DNA of 64,000 nt from assembly GCA_903826405.1 (NCBI GenBank), contig CAIKEH010000013.1, positions 62,001 to 126,000 of the forward strand. Direction: 5' to 3'. A model generated the notes under the pieces. The model searched no databases. It saw nothing but the letters and a program-made list of their open reading frames with translations, and had not been told where the DNA came from. The number at the start of each line of letters is the position of its first letter. Positions within the stretch are counted from its first letter, which is position 1. This stretch comes from an uncultured bacterium (GTDB taxonomy: Bacteria > Bacteroidota > Bacteroidia > Chitinophagales > Chitinophagaceae). The position numbers and the translations under genes were made by a program. This document shows positions 36,503-46,086 of the stretch, piece by piece.

Positions 36503-37975
36503 ATGACTACTATGGGCTGTACCTCCTGCTCAACGAATAAGGGTAAACCTAACGGCTGCCAAAGTAATGGAGGCTGTTCATCTGGTGGATGTAACCGCCT
36601 TAATGTTCATGATTGGCTGGCCAATCTGCCTTTCCATGATCCTTCGGGTAGTTGCCGGATCGTTGAAGTAAGTTTCAACCAAGGCAGCAGGAAGGAGTTT
36701 TTCCGAAACAATAATCTTCAGGACTACGAAAAGGGAGATTTCGTTGCAGTCGAATCCCAGAATGGATATGATGTGGGGATGGTCAACCTCACCGGAGAAC
36801 TCGTTCGTCTGCAACTAAAGAAGCGATCTGTTACTGAAGATTCTCAGGAGATCAAGAAAATACTTCGCCCTGCCAGCGAGACCGATCTTCAGCGCTGGAG
36901 AGAGAACAAGGCCAGAGAAGCCGCCGCATTGGTCAGGGCCAGAGCTGACTCACGCCAGCTCAAGCTAAACATGAAGCTCTGTGAGGTGGAGATACAAGCT
37001 GACGGAAGGAAAGCTACTTTCTATTATACTGCGGATGATCGTGTCGATTTCCGGGAGCTGATCAAGATCTATGCATCGGAATTCAAGGTAAAGGTAGAAA
37101 TGAAGCAGATCGGTGCCCGTCAGGAGTCCGCCAAGGTTGGCGGAATAGGCAGTTGTGGTCGTGAACTCTGCTGCAGCAGTTGGCTGACAGAATTTAAAAG
37201 TGTTACAACCACTCTTGCACGTTATCAGAATCTCAGCATCAACCAGACCAAATTGAGTGGTCAGTGTGGCAGGCTGAAATGCTGCCTCAACTATGAACTC
37301 GACACCTATTTGGATGCCCTCCAGCAGTTCCCCGACCATGCGGATGTACTGGAGACCACAAAAGGCAATGCGCATCTGGTGAAAAAGGACATTTTCAAAA
37401 GTGTGATGTGGTATGTACTTCCCGACAGTTCACGTCATTATCCACTTTCTGTCGAAACGGTCCGGAACATCAAAGAGATGAACAAGAACGGTGTCAAGGT
37501 TGAGGAGCTCGAGGTCATGGAGACCGGACGAGGGCTCAAAGGCAAGGAACCTGAACCTCAGTTCGTTGATGTTGTCGGTCAGATCAGTCTGCGTGCCTTG
37601 GAACGCAACAGTCAGAAGCGGCGTAATCGGGAACGTGACAGGGGTAGGGAAACCCCTGGTGGCCATGCACAACAGGGTCAGCCAGCTGGTCAGCGTCCTC
37701 GTGGGCCCGAGAACAGGGGTGGTGGCAACCGTAATACAGAGCAACGCAACAGGCCCCAAAGCGGTGACAATAGAGGCCAACAACAGTCATCTGATTCACG
37801 CAACAGAGGCGGCAATCCAAACCAGCCCCAGCCCGGAGGGAACCGCCAACCCGGGGAAGGAAACAACCGGGGCAACATGAACAACCAACCTCGCGTCGAA
37901 CGGAGAACTCCGGATCAGAGAGGTCCAAAGAGACCGGAAGATGGCAACCAGCCCCCTCCTCCAACGGGAAATTAA
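36503..37975 (+). CDS. ricT: PSP1/RicT family protein with disordered C-terminal tail
   Basis: 490 residues. A Cys-rich N-terminus (CTSCSTNKGKPNGC..CSSGGC) precedes a PSP1 domain with the family cysteines in SCGRELCCSSWL and QCGRLKCCLNYE. In Bacillus, RicT (YaaT) joins RicA/RicF, binds [4Fe-4S] clusters and affects RNase Y-dependent mRNA maturation. The last 125 or so residues are low-complexity, rich in Arg, Gly, Asn, Gln and Pro, resembling RGG-type RNA-binding tails. Bacteroidota usually have gldH next to this gene; here gldH lies 15 kb away. Confidence 0.9.
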   Translation: MTTMGCTSCSTNKGKPNGCQSNGGCSSGGCNRLNVHDWLANLPFHDPSGSCRIVEVSFNQGSRKEFFRNNNLQDYEKGDFVAVESQNGYDVGMVNLTGELVRLQLKKRSVTEDSQEIKKILRPASETDLQRWRENKAREAAALVRARADSRQLKLNMKLCEVEIQADGRKATFYYTADDRVDFRELIKIYASEFKVKVEMKQIGARQESAKVGGIGSCGRELCCSSWLTEFKSVTTTLARYQNLSINQTKLSGQCGRLKCCLNYELDTYLDALQQFPDHADVLETTKGNAHLVKKDIFKSVMWYVLPDSSRHYPLSVETVRNIKEMNKNGVKVEELEVMETGRGLKGKEPEPQFVDVVGQISLRALERNSQKRRNRERDRGRETPGGHAQQGQPAGQRPRGPENRGGGNRNTEQRNRPQSGDNRGQQQSSDSRNRGGNPNQPQPGGNRQPGEGNNRGNMNNQPRVERRTPDQRGPKRPEDGNQPPPPTGN

Positions 37976-38093
37976 TAGCCCCGATCTTGAATTGCGTGTA
38001 GCCCCCTTCTTTCAAGGATCAGGCCAATTGATTCCATAAACAAGAATCGTGGCGATCATGAAGACACACTTGGGTACAACAGCATTGACCTGT

Positions 38094-41021
38094 TCACCTT
38101 TGGTGACCATTGACCGAGAGGCCATATGCACAATAAACCGCCTCTTGTAATTTTCCTCGAACATTCATTGCCCCTAATTTTGGTCCGGGATCAGGGTGAA
38201 CACGATTGGAAAGAAAAACGAAAACAATCCCTTTTTCTGGATCCGCCCATGCGCAGGTACCTGTAAAGCCAGTATGACCGAAGGTAGATGGAGATGCGCT
38301 CAGGCAAGGATAGGGCTCTTTTCTGCTGTTATTATCCTTCTCCGGTTTATCGAATCCATACCCCCTCCTGCTGATCGAACTATGATAAGCTGTGAACCTT
38401 CGTACCGTGGAATCGGAAAAGTAACGTCTTCCGTTCAATACACCTCCGTTCATCACCATTTGCATGAGTGTGGCGATGTCAGCAGCATTACTGAACAACC
38501 CAGCATGACCTGCTACACCCCCGAACATGGCCGCCCCCGGGTCATGTACATCGCCCCGTATGAGCTGAAGACGGAACAGCTTCTCTTTTTCAGTAGGTGC
38601 TATGCTTCCGGCAGGGAATCTATTGCGGGGCTTGAAGCCGGCTGTATTCAGTCCCATCGGCCTGTAAAATTCTTTGACCACATATTCATCCAGCGGCATT
38701 CCGGAAATAGACTCCACCACCTTGCCCAGAAAGATGAAGTCATTATCACTGTAAATATAGGTTCCGGGTTTTTCGAGTGGACTCTTCAGGATCCTGCTGT
38801 AAAGAGTGTCCCGCCAATCTGCACGCATGAACATACTGTCCGCCACCCGAATGGGGAATTTGGAGGATGCCGTTCGGGAATAAAAGCCGGGCAATGGCTC
38901 ACCCGTTGTCGTATCAATGGTTTCCCTGTAAAACGGAATGAACGCTTTCAGTCTGGCCTGATGCAGAAGAATCTCTTGGATGCGAAGGTTCTCCTTATCC
39001 GAACCCTTCACCCAAGGAAGATAATCGCCCAGTTTCTTGTCGAGGCTCAGTTTACCCTGATCATAAAGTTTCATGATGGACAAAGTGGTGGCACAGATCT
39101 TGGTCACCGAAGCCATATCATATATTGAACCCAGAGTGGTCCTTTCCGTACTATCATAGGTGTAGTGCCCAAATGCTTTGTGATATACAATCCTGCCATC
39201 CTTGGCAACGAGGATGACGCAACCAGGCGCAGCCTTTTGACGGATCGCATCGATTGCTATGGAATCCAATGCTGAAAAGTCGACGCCACTTTCGACTGCA
39301 CGCAGAGGTTCTGCTGCCTGAAGTGCGATACCAGATCCGGCAGCGAATGCCTGACAAACGCGCACTGGCAATGTGCCACTGATGCCAAGAGTGCCCTTCA
39401 ACATGTCGGCTGCCACTTCCTGCGTGATGCGATGATCATCGTAACAGGCAATGATATTACCCTGGTCACAGAGATCCTTTATGACATATGGGTTCCCAAA
39501 TACGAACAAGGTGGAGGGTTTGACCTCTTTTAATTCTTTCAGAAGAGCCATGGCAGCCGGACTAATCCCAAAATGATTCGCGGGGAATCGGGCAAAGCCA
39601 TGCAAACTGATCACTACAGCATCGTACCGCTGACGAATGAGTTCAATGGTGGATGGGATGCGCTCCATGCCTTGGTTGAAATCAAAGAAGAACACATCCG
39701 CGTTATGATCGCTCCTCATACGACGTGTGAAAGTGTTTTCCGTAGCAGTACCTATGGCCACACAGACAACACGCCGACTCCTGCTTGTTGGCAAGGGGAA
39801 CGACGATCTGTCTGAATAGTGAACCAGCGTAATGGCTTTTTCCGCAACAACTCTCCTGATCGCATCGCTATTCCTATTGAGATCATCTTTGATGTGCGAC
39901 GTATCCTGAGGTTGCCATCTGGACAGTCCGAACGCAAATTTAGCCATGAGCACGCGACGTAAATGAGTATCTATATCCGTCCAACTGATCCGTCCTGCCC
40001 GGATGGCATCACGAATCTTGGCGATCACCATGGGTACATCTCCCGGAAGACATAACATGTCGTTGCCTGCTACGAGGGATTCCACTGCTGCTGCTCCATC
40101 AGGATAATATTTGGCGATTCCCTTCATCTCCAGAGCATCGGTGAACGTCAGCCCTTGGAAACCCATTCTGTTGCGTAAAAGTCCGGTGATTGTTGCCGGT
40201 GAGATCGATGAAGCGTGATTGGGGAGACTGTCGATCGCAGGAACGAAAAGATGAGACACCATGGTACTGTAAACTCCCGCCTGAAAAAGACTACGAAATG
40301 GATATAGTTCCATCGAATCCAACTGATCCATTGATTTGGCTATGACGGGCATGTCGAGATGGGAATCCACTGCCACATCGCCATGGCCGGGAAAATGTTT
40401 GGCACAAGCCATGATTCCAGCATCCTGCATCCCTTTCATGTACTGGATTCCGAATTCGGTAACTTTGAATTTGTTTTCACCGAAAGAGCGGTCATTGATG
40501 ATGGGGTTGTCGGGATTGTTGTTGACATCCACGACAGGTGCATAATTCACCTGGATACCCATTCGTTTACATTGCTCACCCACCCATTGACCATAACGAT
40601 AGATGATCTTTGGATCATTCACGGCACCCAGCATCATCTGTCGAGGGAGTCCGTCCACTGAATCCACCCGCATGCCCACCCCGTTCTCGCCGTCTATCGA
40701 AATCAGGAGGGGGGTCTTTGCTGCGCGTTGCATGGCATTCACAAAGGATACTTGTCGGACCGGACCACCCTGAAAAAGGCAGATGCCTCCGACATTATAT
40801 TTGGAGACGGACTCGTTCACCACACTATCGTAAAAAGTGACCACACGAGTCTTGAGATCTATGGAAGAGTATCGGACGATGATCAGTTGTGCGATCTTCT
40901 GGTCTTCCGAAAGCGAGCGCATCACGCTGTCCGTCCAAGCGACTGCCCCACTCTGGGCATGCAGTGGGATGCGAAAAAGAACGACGGCAAGAAATAGGAT
41001 CGAGAAAAGCCTTGGACGCAT
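38094..41021 (-). CDS. Glycoside hydrolase family 3/serine hydrolase (beta-lactamase) fusion
   Basis: 975 residues from ATG 41021 with a signal peptide (LFSILFLAVVLFRIPLHAQ); the frame opens upstream at 41108. N-terminal GH3 domain of the NagZ type: KHFPGHGD (208-215) and DSH (219-221) with the catalytic His. A C-terminal GH3 sandwich-like linker follows, then a class C beta-lactamase/PBP-like domain with SVTK (638-641), YSDND and HTG (916-918). Predicted periplasmic enzyme trimming peptidoglycan sugar and perhaps peptide in one polypeptide. Both active sites look intact. Divergent from mutL. Confidence 0.92.
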   Translation of the reverse strand: MRPRLFSILFLAVVLFRIPLHAQSGAVAWTDSVMRSLSEDQKIAQLIIVRYSSIDLKTRVVTFYDSVVNESVSKYNVGGICLFQGGPVRQVSFVNAMQRAAKTPLLISIDGENGVGMRVDSVDGLPRQMMLGAVNDPKIIYRYGQWVGEQCKRMGIQVNYAPVVDVNNNPDNPIINDRSFGENKFKVTEFGIQYMKGMQDAGIMACAKHFPGHGDVAVDSHLDMPVIAKSMDQLDSMELYPFRSLFQAGVYSTMVSHLFVPAIDSLPNHASSISPATITGLLRNRMGFQGLTFTDALEMKGIAKYYPDGAAAVESLVAGNDMLCLPGDVPMVIAKIRDAIRAGRISWTDIDTHLRRVLMAKFAFGLSRWQPQDTSHIKDDLNRNSDAIRRVVAEKAITLVHYSDRSSFPLPTSRSRRVVCVAIGTATENTFTRRMRSDHNADVFFFDFNQGMERIPSTIELIRQRYDAVVISLHGFARFPANHFGISPAAMALLKELKEVKPSTLFVFGNPYVIKDLCDQGNIIACYDDHRITQEVAADMLKGTLGISGTLPVRVCQAFAAGSGIALQAAEPLRAVESGVDFSALDSIAIDAIRQKAAPGCVILVAKDGRIVYHKAFGHYTYDSTERTTLGSIYDMASVTKICATTLSIMKLYDQGKLSLDKKLGDYLPWVKGSDKENLRIQEILLHQARLKAFIPFYRETIDTTTGEPLPGFYSRTASSKFPIRVADSMFMRADWRDTLYSRILKSPLEKPGTYIYSDNDFIFLGKVVESISGMPLDEYVVKEFYRPMGLNTAGFKPRNRFPAGSIAPTEKEKLFRLQLIRGDVHDPGAAMFGGVAGHAGLFSNAADIATLMQMVMNGGVLNGRRYFSDSTVRRFTAYHSSISRRGYGFDKPEKDNNSRKEPYPCLSASPSTFGHTGFTGTCAWADPEKGIVFVFLSNRVHPDPGPKLGAMNVRGKLQEAVYCAYGLSVNGHQR

Positions 41022-41178
41022 GGTGATCGGGATATGATGACAAATAGGGGAACAATTGACAGGTCTTAAAAATAACGAAAATGAGGGAATGGGGTTCAGG
41101 GCCATCAAAACGACCCGACAAGGAATTATTGAGGGGAAAACAAACGTCGATCAAGTGAATTTTCTCGACTGATAGGTG

Positions 41179-41186
41179 TATTTTCG
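41179..41186 (+). promoter_or_regulatory. Possible -7 element for mutL
   Basis: TATTTTCG, seven of eight matches to TAnnTTTG, 22 bp before the TTG start of mutL. AGTAGGAA next to the start could act as ribosome binding site. Confidence 0.35.
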
Positions 41187-41208
41187 CAGGCTGCAAAAAT
41201 AGTAGGAA

Positions 41209-43071
41209 TTGAGCGACATCATCCATTTATTACCAGACAAAATCGCAAACCAGATCGCCGCGGGTGAGGTCATCCAGCGACCTGCCAGCGCCGTCAAGGA
41301 GATGTTGGAGAATGCCGTTGATGCTGGGGCTGATGAGGTACGTCTTTTCGTCAATGATGCCGGAAAATCGTTGGTTCAGGTGATCGACAACGGCAAAGGC
41401 ATGAGTGGGACCGATGCCAGGATGAGTTTCGAGCGACATGCAACATCCAAGATCAGCCGGATAGACGATCTTTTTCAGATCAGGACCATGGGCTTCAGGG
41501 GTGAGGCACTTGCATCTATTGCTGCCGTGGCCCAAGTCGAGATGAAAACCCGGCGTTCAGAAGATGAGTTGGGCACATTTCTGGAGATCGAGAACAGCCA
41601 GGTAAAACGACAGGAATCCTGTGCCTGTCCCGTGGGAACCAACATCAGTATGAAGAACCTCTTCTTCAACGTTCCAGCGCGCAGGAATTTCCTGAAAAGC
41701 AATGCTGCCGAAATGAGGCATATCGTGGATGAATTCATCCATGTAGCACTGGCCTTCCCAGACATCTTCTTCTCATTGAACAGCAATGGCCAGGAGGTTT
41801 TCCACCTGGAAAAAGGGAGCCTAAAGCAACGTATCGTTCAGTTACTGGGCAATAGTCATGCTTCCAAACTTGTCGGTGTACGCGAACAAACGGATTATCT
41901 GAACATAGAAGGTTTCGTAGGCAAGCCGGATTCGGCAAAAAAGACTAGGGGTGACCAATATTTCATCGTCAACAACCGATATATCCGTAGTGCTTACCTG
42001 AACCATGCCGTGATGAACGCCTTTCAGGACATGATTCCGGCTGACAGTTATCCACTTTATGTCCTTCGGATTGAGATAGACCCGGCACAACTGGACATCA
42101 ACGTGCATCCAACCAAGCAGGAGATCAAATTCGAAGATGAAAAGGTGGTATATGCCTTCGTGCAGGCGGCCGTTAAGCATGCGCTGGCGCAATACAGTGT
42201 AACGCCCACCCTGGATTTCGATCTGGATCCGGGCATACAGTCCCTTGATGCCATCAGCAAGCCATTCAACGCTGAAAAACAAAGAACCGTTCAAGGGGGT
42301 TCACTGTTCCGTTCCTTTACCGACCAGCATCAGGCCCATTTCATTGAAAGAAGCAGAAGAAGCCTCACGGATACTTCCTTTTTACCGGATACACCCATCA
42401 CTACCGGACTGGATCCTGTACAAGAAACCCAGATTCCCATTTCCACCGAATGGCCAACCCGTTCGGCTGATGATCTCCTTTCCCCACTGGACATCAACGA
42501 GCATGGCTGGATCGTACAACTTCAGCAATCATTCATATTGGCTCCAAAAAACCGGGGTATGGTGATCGTACACCAGCAGATCGCGCACGAAAGGATACTT
42601 TATGAAAAAATGAATGATGCACTCACTGGTAAACCTGTAGCTGTTCAACGGAGTCTATTCCCCACCACGCTGGAATTGTCACCTCCAGATGCCATCCTCT
42701 TGAGCTCTTTGATCCCAGATCTGTTTCAACTGGGATACCAGGTTGAAGTTTTCGGGGGCAACAGCTTTGTCATACAAGGAAGCCCCCTGGATGCAGATGC
42801 GGTTCTTGCATCCAGGACCATTGAGAACATTCTTGAACAATTCAAACACTTCAATCCCGATCTGCGATTTTCGGGTCGTGAGAAACTCATGCGCTCCCTC
42901 GCGCGTCAACGGGCAGTAAAAACCGGCAAGGTCCTGTCAGAAAAAGAGATGAGAAGTCTGGTCGGAGAACTTGCCCTCTGCAAAATCACCAATCTGGGAA
43001 TAGATGGTCAGCCCACCTACTTCAACTTCAAAGAAGAGCATTTCTTCAAGATGTTCGGCAGCAACGGTTGA
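41209..43071 (+). CDS. mutL: DNA mismatch repair protein MutL
   Basis: 620 residues from TTG 41209 (SDIIHLLPDKIANQIAAGEV is the standard N-terminus and no ATG precedes it). GHKL ATPase motifs are complete: ENAVDAGAD, DNGKGM, TMGFRGEALASI. The C-terminal dimerisation domain reads VHQQIAHERILYE where the endonuclease metal site of endonuclease-type MutL has DQHAxxERxxYE, so the key Asp is His; the later region LARQRAVKTGK..GIDGQPTYF also lacks the canonical cysteine/histidine. Probably not a metal-dependent nickase. Convergent with dacB. Confidence 0.95.
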   Translation: MSDIIHLLPDKIANQIAAGEVIQRPASAVKEMLENAVDAGADEVRLFVNDAGKSLVQVIDNGKGMSGTDARMSFERHATSKISRIDDLFQIRTMGFRGEALASIAAVAQVEMKTRRSEDELGTFLEIENSQVKRQESCACPVGTNISMKNLFFNVPARRNFLKSNAAEMRHIVDEFIHVALAFPDIFFSLNSNGQEVFHLEKGSLKQRIVQLLGNSHASKLVGVREQTDYLNIEGFVGKPDSAKKTRGDQYFIVNNRYIRSAYLNHAVMNAFQDMIPADSYPLYVLRIEIDPAQLDINVHPTKQEIKFEDEKVVYAFVQAAVKHALAQYSVTPTLDFDLDPGIQSLDAISKPFNAEKQRTVQGGSLFRSFTDQHQAHFIERSRRSLTDTSFLPDTPITTGLDPVQETQIPISTEWPTRSADDLLSPLDINEHGWIVQLQQSFILAPKNRGMVIVHQQIAHERILYEKMNDALTGKPVAVQRSLFPTTLELSPPDAILLSSLIPDLFQLGYQVEVFGGNSFVIQGSPLDADAVLASRTIENILEQFKHFNPDLRFSGREKLMRSLARQRAVKTGKVLSEKEMRSLVGELALCKITNLGIDGQPTYFNFKEEHFFKMFGSNG

Positions 43072-43124
43072 GTGAGCCCCCTGCTCCATGTGAAGTAATC
43101 GATTGCTCCCTCTTCTCTCCATCA

Positions 43125-44483
43125 TCAATTATCTTCGATCAGATGATATAGGAGTTTCTGGATCCTGGAACGAACAGGTCCGATTGGTCGGGTATAATTA
43201 TTGAGCAGAATACTGAACAGCAGCGTACGTCCGCTACGGGCGACCAGGAATCCACTCAAACAGAGAACTCCGCTCATGGAGCCTGATTTGGCATGGATAC
43301 GATCCTTATCCTCTGGGTGGTCATTCCCTCTATTGCCAAAACCTCCTGTTGAGAACACGTCTGTAATACGTTCCCAACGCACTTCTTGCCTCATTTTATT
43401 GAGGAGCCAGATGAAATCATGTGGGGTGAACAGGTTGTACCTGCTCAATCCACTTCCGTCCACCCAGACCGGCTTATCTGGGAAACCACTCAGTTCTTGT
43501 TGAAGGAGGGCATGAATGCCCCCCTTGTCATTCATTTCACCTGTTATGGTACTGCCCACCATCAGCAATGTCTGCTCCGCAAAAAAATTATCACTGCGAT
43601 GCATCATGGGTTTCAACATGGAGTCTACGGGTCTTGAACGGACGAGCGTGAAATCGGATGCAGGATACTTCCCTTTGAGAACACCAATGTAACGATGTAC
43701 CGTATCAGCCAATAATTCGACAGCCGAACGTACACCATGGGTCAGAAAAGGAACATCGATGACTGCCTCTGTCTCCTGCCCTTCGCTGACCAGGAAACGA
43801 TTTTCGCTCAAGTCTCTTCTTACCCTGAAAACATGGTCCGGTGAAGGCGGGGATATATCCACCTGCCAATTGAGATCGGGCTCGGAAAATAGAAAAGTGT
43901 CGATCGTATCAGAATCATCCCGGGGATACTCCTTCTTGGTTCTCGCCTGATGCCAGCGGATCACATTACCATACACAGGGAAAGCACTGCGTTCTGCAGA
44001 ATAGTCATCATTATAATCATCCCAACTCCATCCGGGACCCAGTGCATGTTCCTGCCAGGCAGAAGTGTCCATATACATTTTTTTCGTCAGGGACCGAAGG
44101 AGATCTATAGCAGGCTGATCCATATAATCGGGGTGAAGCAGGGTCGGGTCGCCTGTGGGCCTAAGGATGATCGCCGAATCGACATCCTTCCATTCCAATG
44201 CAGGAATGGAGTCCCCCAAGTATTTCATTCCTACGAAACAGGTGATGATCTTGGTATTGCTGGCAGGTATGAAATACTTGTCGCCTTGATGGTCGATGAG
44301 GAAATCCCTTTTAACCGGATCAAATACACTGATCCCGAGGTGAGCATTCGTGAACAAGGAATCGTTTATGAACTCTTCCGCAGCGTGCGATAATCGCGAG
44401 TTATCGCCTGTCCGGTGAACACGACAGGATATCAGGAAAAACAAACCAGCCGCCATAACCAGGCGAAACGGCAAGCTGTGCAT
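43125..44483 (-). CDS. dacB: D-alanyl-D-alanine carboxypeptidase/endopeptidase (PBP4, S13 family)
   Basis: Periplasmic penicillin-binding protein of 452 residues with a lipoprotein signal (AAGLFFLISC, Cys20). All three active-site motifs are visible: SNTK at 75-78, SDN in HRSDNFFAEQTL and KSG in IHAKSGSMSGVL. Trims or cleaves peptidoglycan cross-links. The large insert between SxxK and SxN is present, as in S13 enzymes. Convergent with mutL (53-bp gap) and followed upstream by a 349-bp non-coding stretch. Confidence 0.93.
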   Translation of the reverse strand: MHSLPFRLVMAAGLFFLISCRVHRTGDNSRLSHAAEEFINDSLFTNAHLGISVFDPVKRDFLIDHQGDKYFIPASNTKIITCFVGMKYLGDSIPALEWKDVDSAIILRPTGDPTLLHPDYMDQPAIDLLRSLTKKMYMDTSAWQEHALGPGWSWDDYNDDYSAERSAFPVYGNVIRWHQARTKKEYPRDDSDTIDTFLFSEPDLNWQVDISPPSPDHVFRVRRDLSENRFLVSEGQETEAVIDVPFLTHGVRSAVELLADTVHRYIGVLKGKYPASDFTLVRSRPVDSMLKPMMHRSDNFFAEQTLLMVGSTITGEMNDKGGIHALLQQELSGFPDKPVWVDGSGLSRYNLFTPHDFIWLLNKMRQEVRWERITDVFSTGGFGNRGNDHPEDKDRIHAKSGSMSGVLCLSGFLVARSGRTLLFSILLNNYTRPIGPVRSRIQKLLYHLIEDN

Positions 44484-44832
44484 ATGATGAATTTGAGTTA
44501 AAAATATGCTTTTGGTGATTACCGTTCGTTTTGACTGCAGGAGTTCAAATTGAAGGGAATGGGGATCGAATGGATTTTTCAGATGCCGACCAGCATTTCA
44601 GGAACGATGATCAGCTAACTGCATTATTCCAGCAAATGTCCACAGGAAGGAGATCCCTGTTCCGCAAGAGAATGACATGGAATCTTTCCCGTTCCTTCAT
44701 GCAAAGAGGAACTCCCTTTCCTAAACAAACATTCTTACCATGGGGTTTATAAGCTGTTCCAGACAAGGCTGATCAACTCAATGGAGGATGGAAGCACGAT
44801 GAGAAAGAAAAAATCTCAATACGCAAAAAAGA
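44484..44832. other. Intergenic stretch without a recognised gene
   Basis: Between dacB and the arginase-like gene, which are on the same strand. A rightward frame from ATG 44570 would encode 60 residues (MDFSDADQHF..FLPWGL), but it has no family resemblance and no convincing ribosome binding site. No hairpin with T-tract, repeat or tRNA seen. It may hold the dacB promoter at its left end. Confidence 0.6.
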
Positions 44833-45969
44833 TCAACCTCTTTCCTGTGCTCTCAACCAACGTTCGGGGATCTCATCGTTGCTGGCCTGTACATAGTCCT
44901 GATAGGAGCATGCGATGAATTTCTGGTTGGGTAGCTGCAGCCACCACCGGCCTGTTTTCTTGCTTTGCAGGAAAATGGTATCCACTTCGGCAAAGACAGT
45001 GTGGAATTCGATGAAAGATTCGCGGTCGGTCAGTTTAGCCTCATGGGCAGCGCGGCTCCTGCCTTCCGTGAAATACCAGATCATTTGGGCGATCTGCTTG
45101 GAAGTTACCTGATGCAGATCCTCATCCGCCGAATAGCCATATATGCCCAGCGAGTTCAGAACGGGACTCATCCCTGCAAATCGCATAAGCGTGCATGCCT
45201 CCTCCCCATTCAATCCGTTAGGTGATACAAAACCAGAGGGGGCGGCCATGTATTGCAGAGCGGCAACATCGAAACTCACCATCTGCGAATTCCGGATAAC
45301 GGGTTCCATCTCCTCGATCTGCTCCTTGACCACCCCTACCCGATAGCAATCGAACCTCAGCTTGTCCATGGTCTCGAGCATATGAGGATGAACGAAAAAG
45401 CTTTGGAACCCAATATGGTTATAATGGCGAATGAAATTAGGTTCACCCGTAAGCATGTCCATCAGGAAAGATTCACTTTTCCTTGGGCTATCCATCGACA
45501 GGTTGATCAGGCTGTCAATGCCGGTCACTTCGATCGTCTTGTTCAGATGCTTGTATGCATCATACTGGGCGAGTGTCAGGTCGTGGGAGCCTCCCAGAAT
45601 GACAACGGTCTTTCCTGCACCGATAAGTTCACTGACCACGCTGCGCAATGCCGCGTACGTATCAGTCAGGTTGGCGCCTCCGATCACATTCCCCAAGTCT
45701 GCCAAACGGACATTCTTATGCCAATCGTAAAGAGAATAGAATTGGTGGCGGATGGCATCTGGCCCAATATTTCCTGAACGGCTGGAAGCGTTACCTCTCT
45801 CCTCTCCACAGGCCACCAAAACCACATCTGCATCCGAAACATCCGGAAAGTCCTGCTCCCAGACGAGTATATTTTTCCCGATCTGACCTTCCTTGTACCC
45901 CGTGTCATTGGATATCTGGGCGAGATCGATCGGGGTCAGGAAATCGGACAGATTCGTCATGGAACTCAT
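44833..45969 (-). CDS. Arginase/formimidoylglutamase family protein lacking most metal ligands
   Basis: 378 residues of ureohydrolase fold. The motif GGDHS reads GGSHDLT, the DAHxD segment is replaced (TGIDSLINL), and SFDxDxxDP reads SFDVAAL, so most Mn ligands are gone. This resembles the Bacteroidota arginase-like family often labelled formimidoylglutamase, which may not be hydrolytic. The polar C-terminus (WLQLPNQKFIACSYQDY) is a family trait. No other hut genes are in the window, so an enzymatic name is not supported. A TAGGTTTG box lies 16 bp upstream. Confidence 0.8.
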   Translation of the reverse strand: MSSMTNLSDFLTPIDLAQISNDTGYKEGQIGKNILVWEQDFPDVSDADVVLVACGEERGNASSRSGNIGPDAIRHQFYSLYDWHKNVRLADLGNVIGGANLTDTYAALRSVVSELIGAGKTVVILGGSHDLTLAQYDAYKHLNKTIEVTGIDSLINLSMDSPRKSESFLMDMLTGEPNFIRHYNHIGFQSFFVHPHMLETMDKLRFDCYRVGVVKEQIEEMEPVIRNSQMVSFDVAALQYMAAPSGFVSPNGLNGEEACTLMRFAGMSPVLNSLGIYGYSADEDLHQVTSKQIAQMIWYFTEGRSRAAHEAKLTDRESFIEFHTVFAEVDTIFLQSKKTGRWWLQLPNQKFIACSYQDYVQASNDEIPERWLRAQERG

Positions 45970-45985
45970 GCAAACTGATTTAGGA

Positions 45986-45993
45986 CAAACCTA
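45986..45993 (-). promoter_or_regulatory. -7 element for the arginase-like gene
   Basis: Reverse-strand TAGGTTTG matches TAnnTTTG at all eight positions, 16 bp before the ATG at 45969. No clear -33 element at the usual distance. Confidence 0.45.
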
Positions 45994-46074
45994 CTCCAAT
46001 CCAATCATAATAGTCGGTTCAAAAAACCCACAACCTTGCACTGTCTGTGGACAACAGCAAAACGAGGATCTTTG

Positions 46075-46082
46075 TATCTTCG
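46075..46082 (+). promoter_or_regulatory. -7 element directly before pheS
   Basis: TATCTTCG, seven of eight matches, ending four bases before the ATG at 46087; the predicted transcript would be leaderless or nearly so. Confidence 0.4.
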
Positions 46083-46086
46083 CGCC

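Noticed and set aside
44570-44752. 60-residue frame between dacB and the arginase-like gene
   Set aside because: No ribosome binding site, no family resemblance and atypical composition; treated as intergenic.
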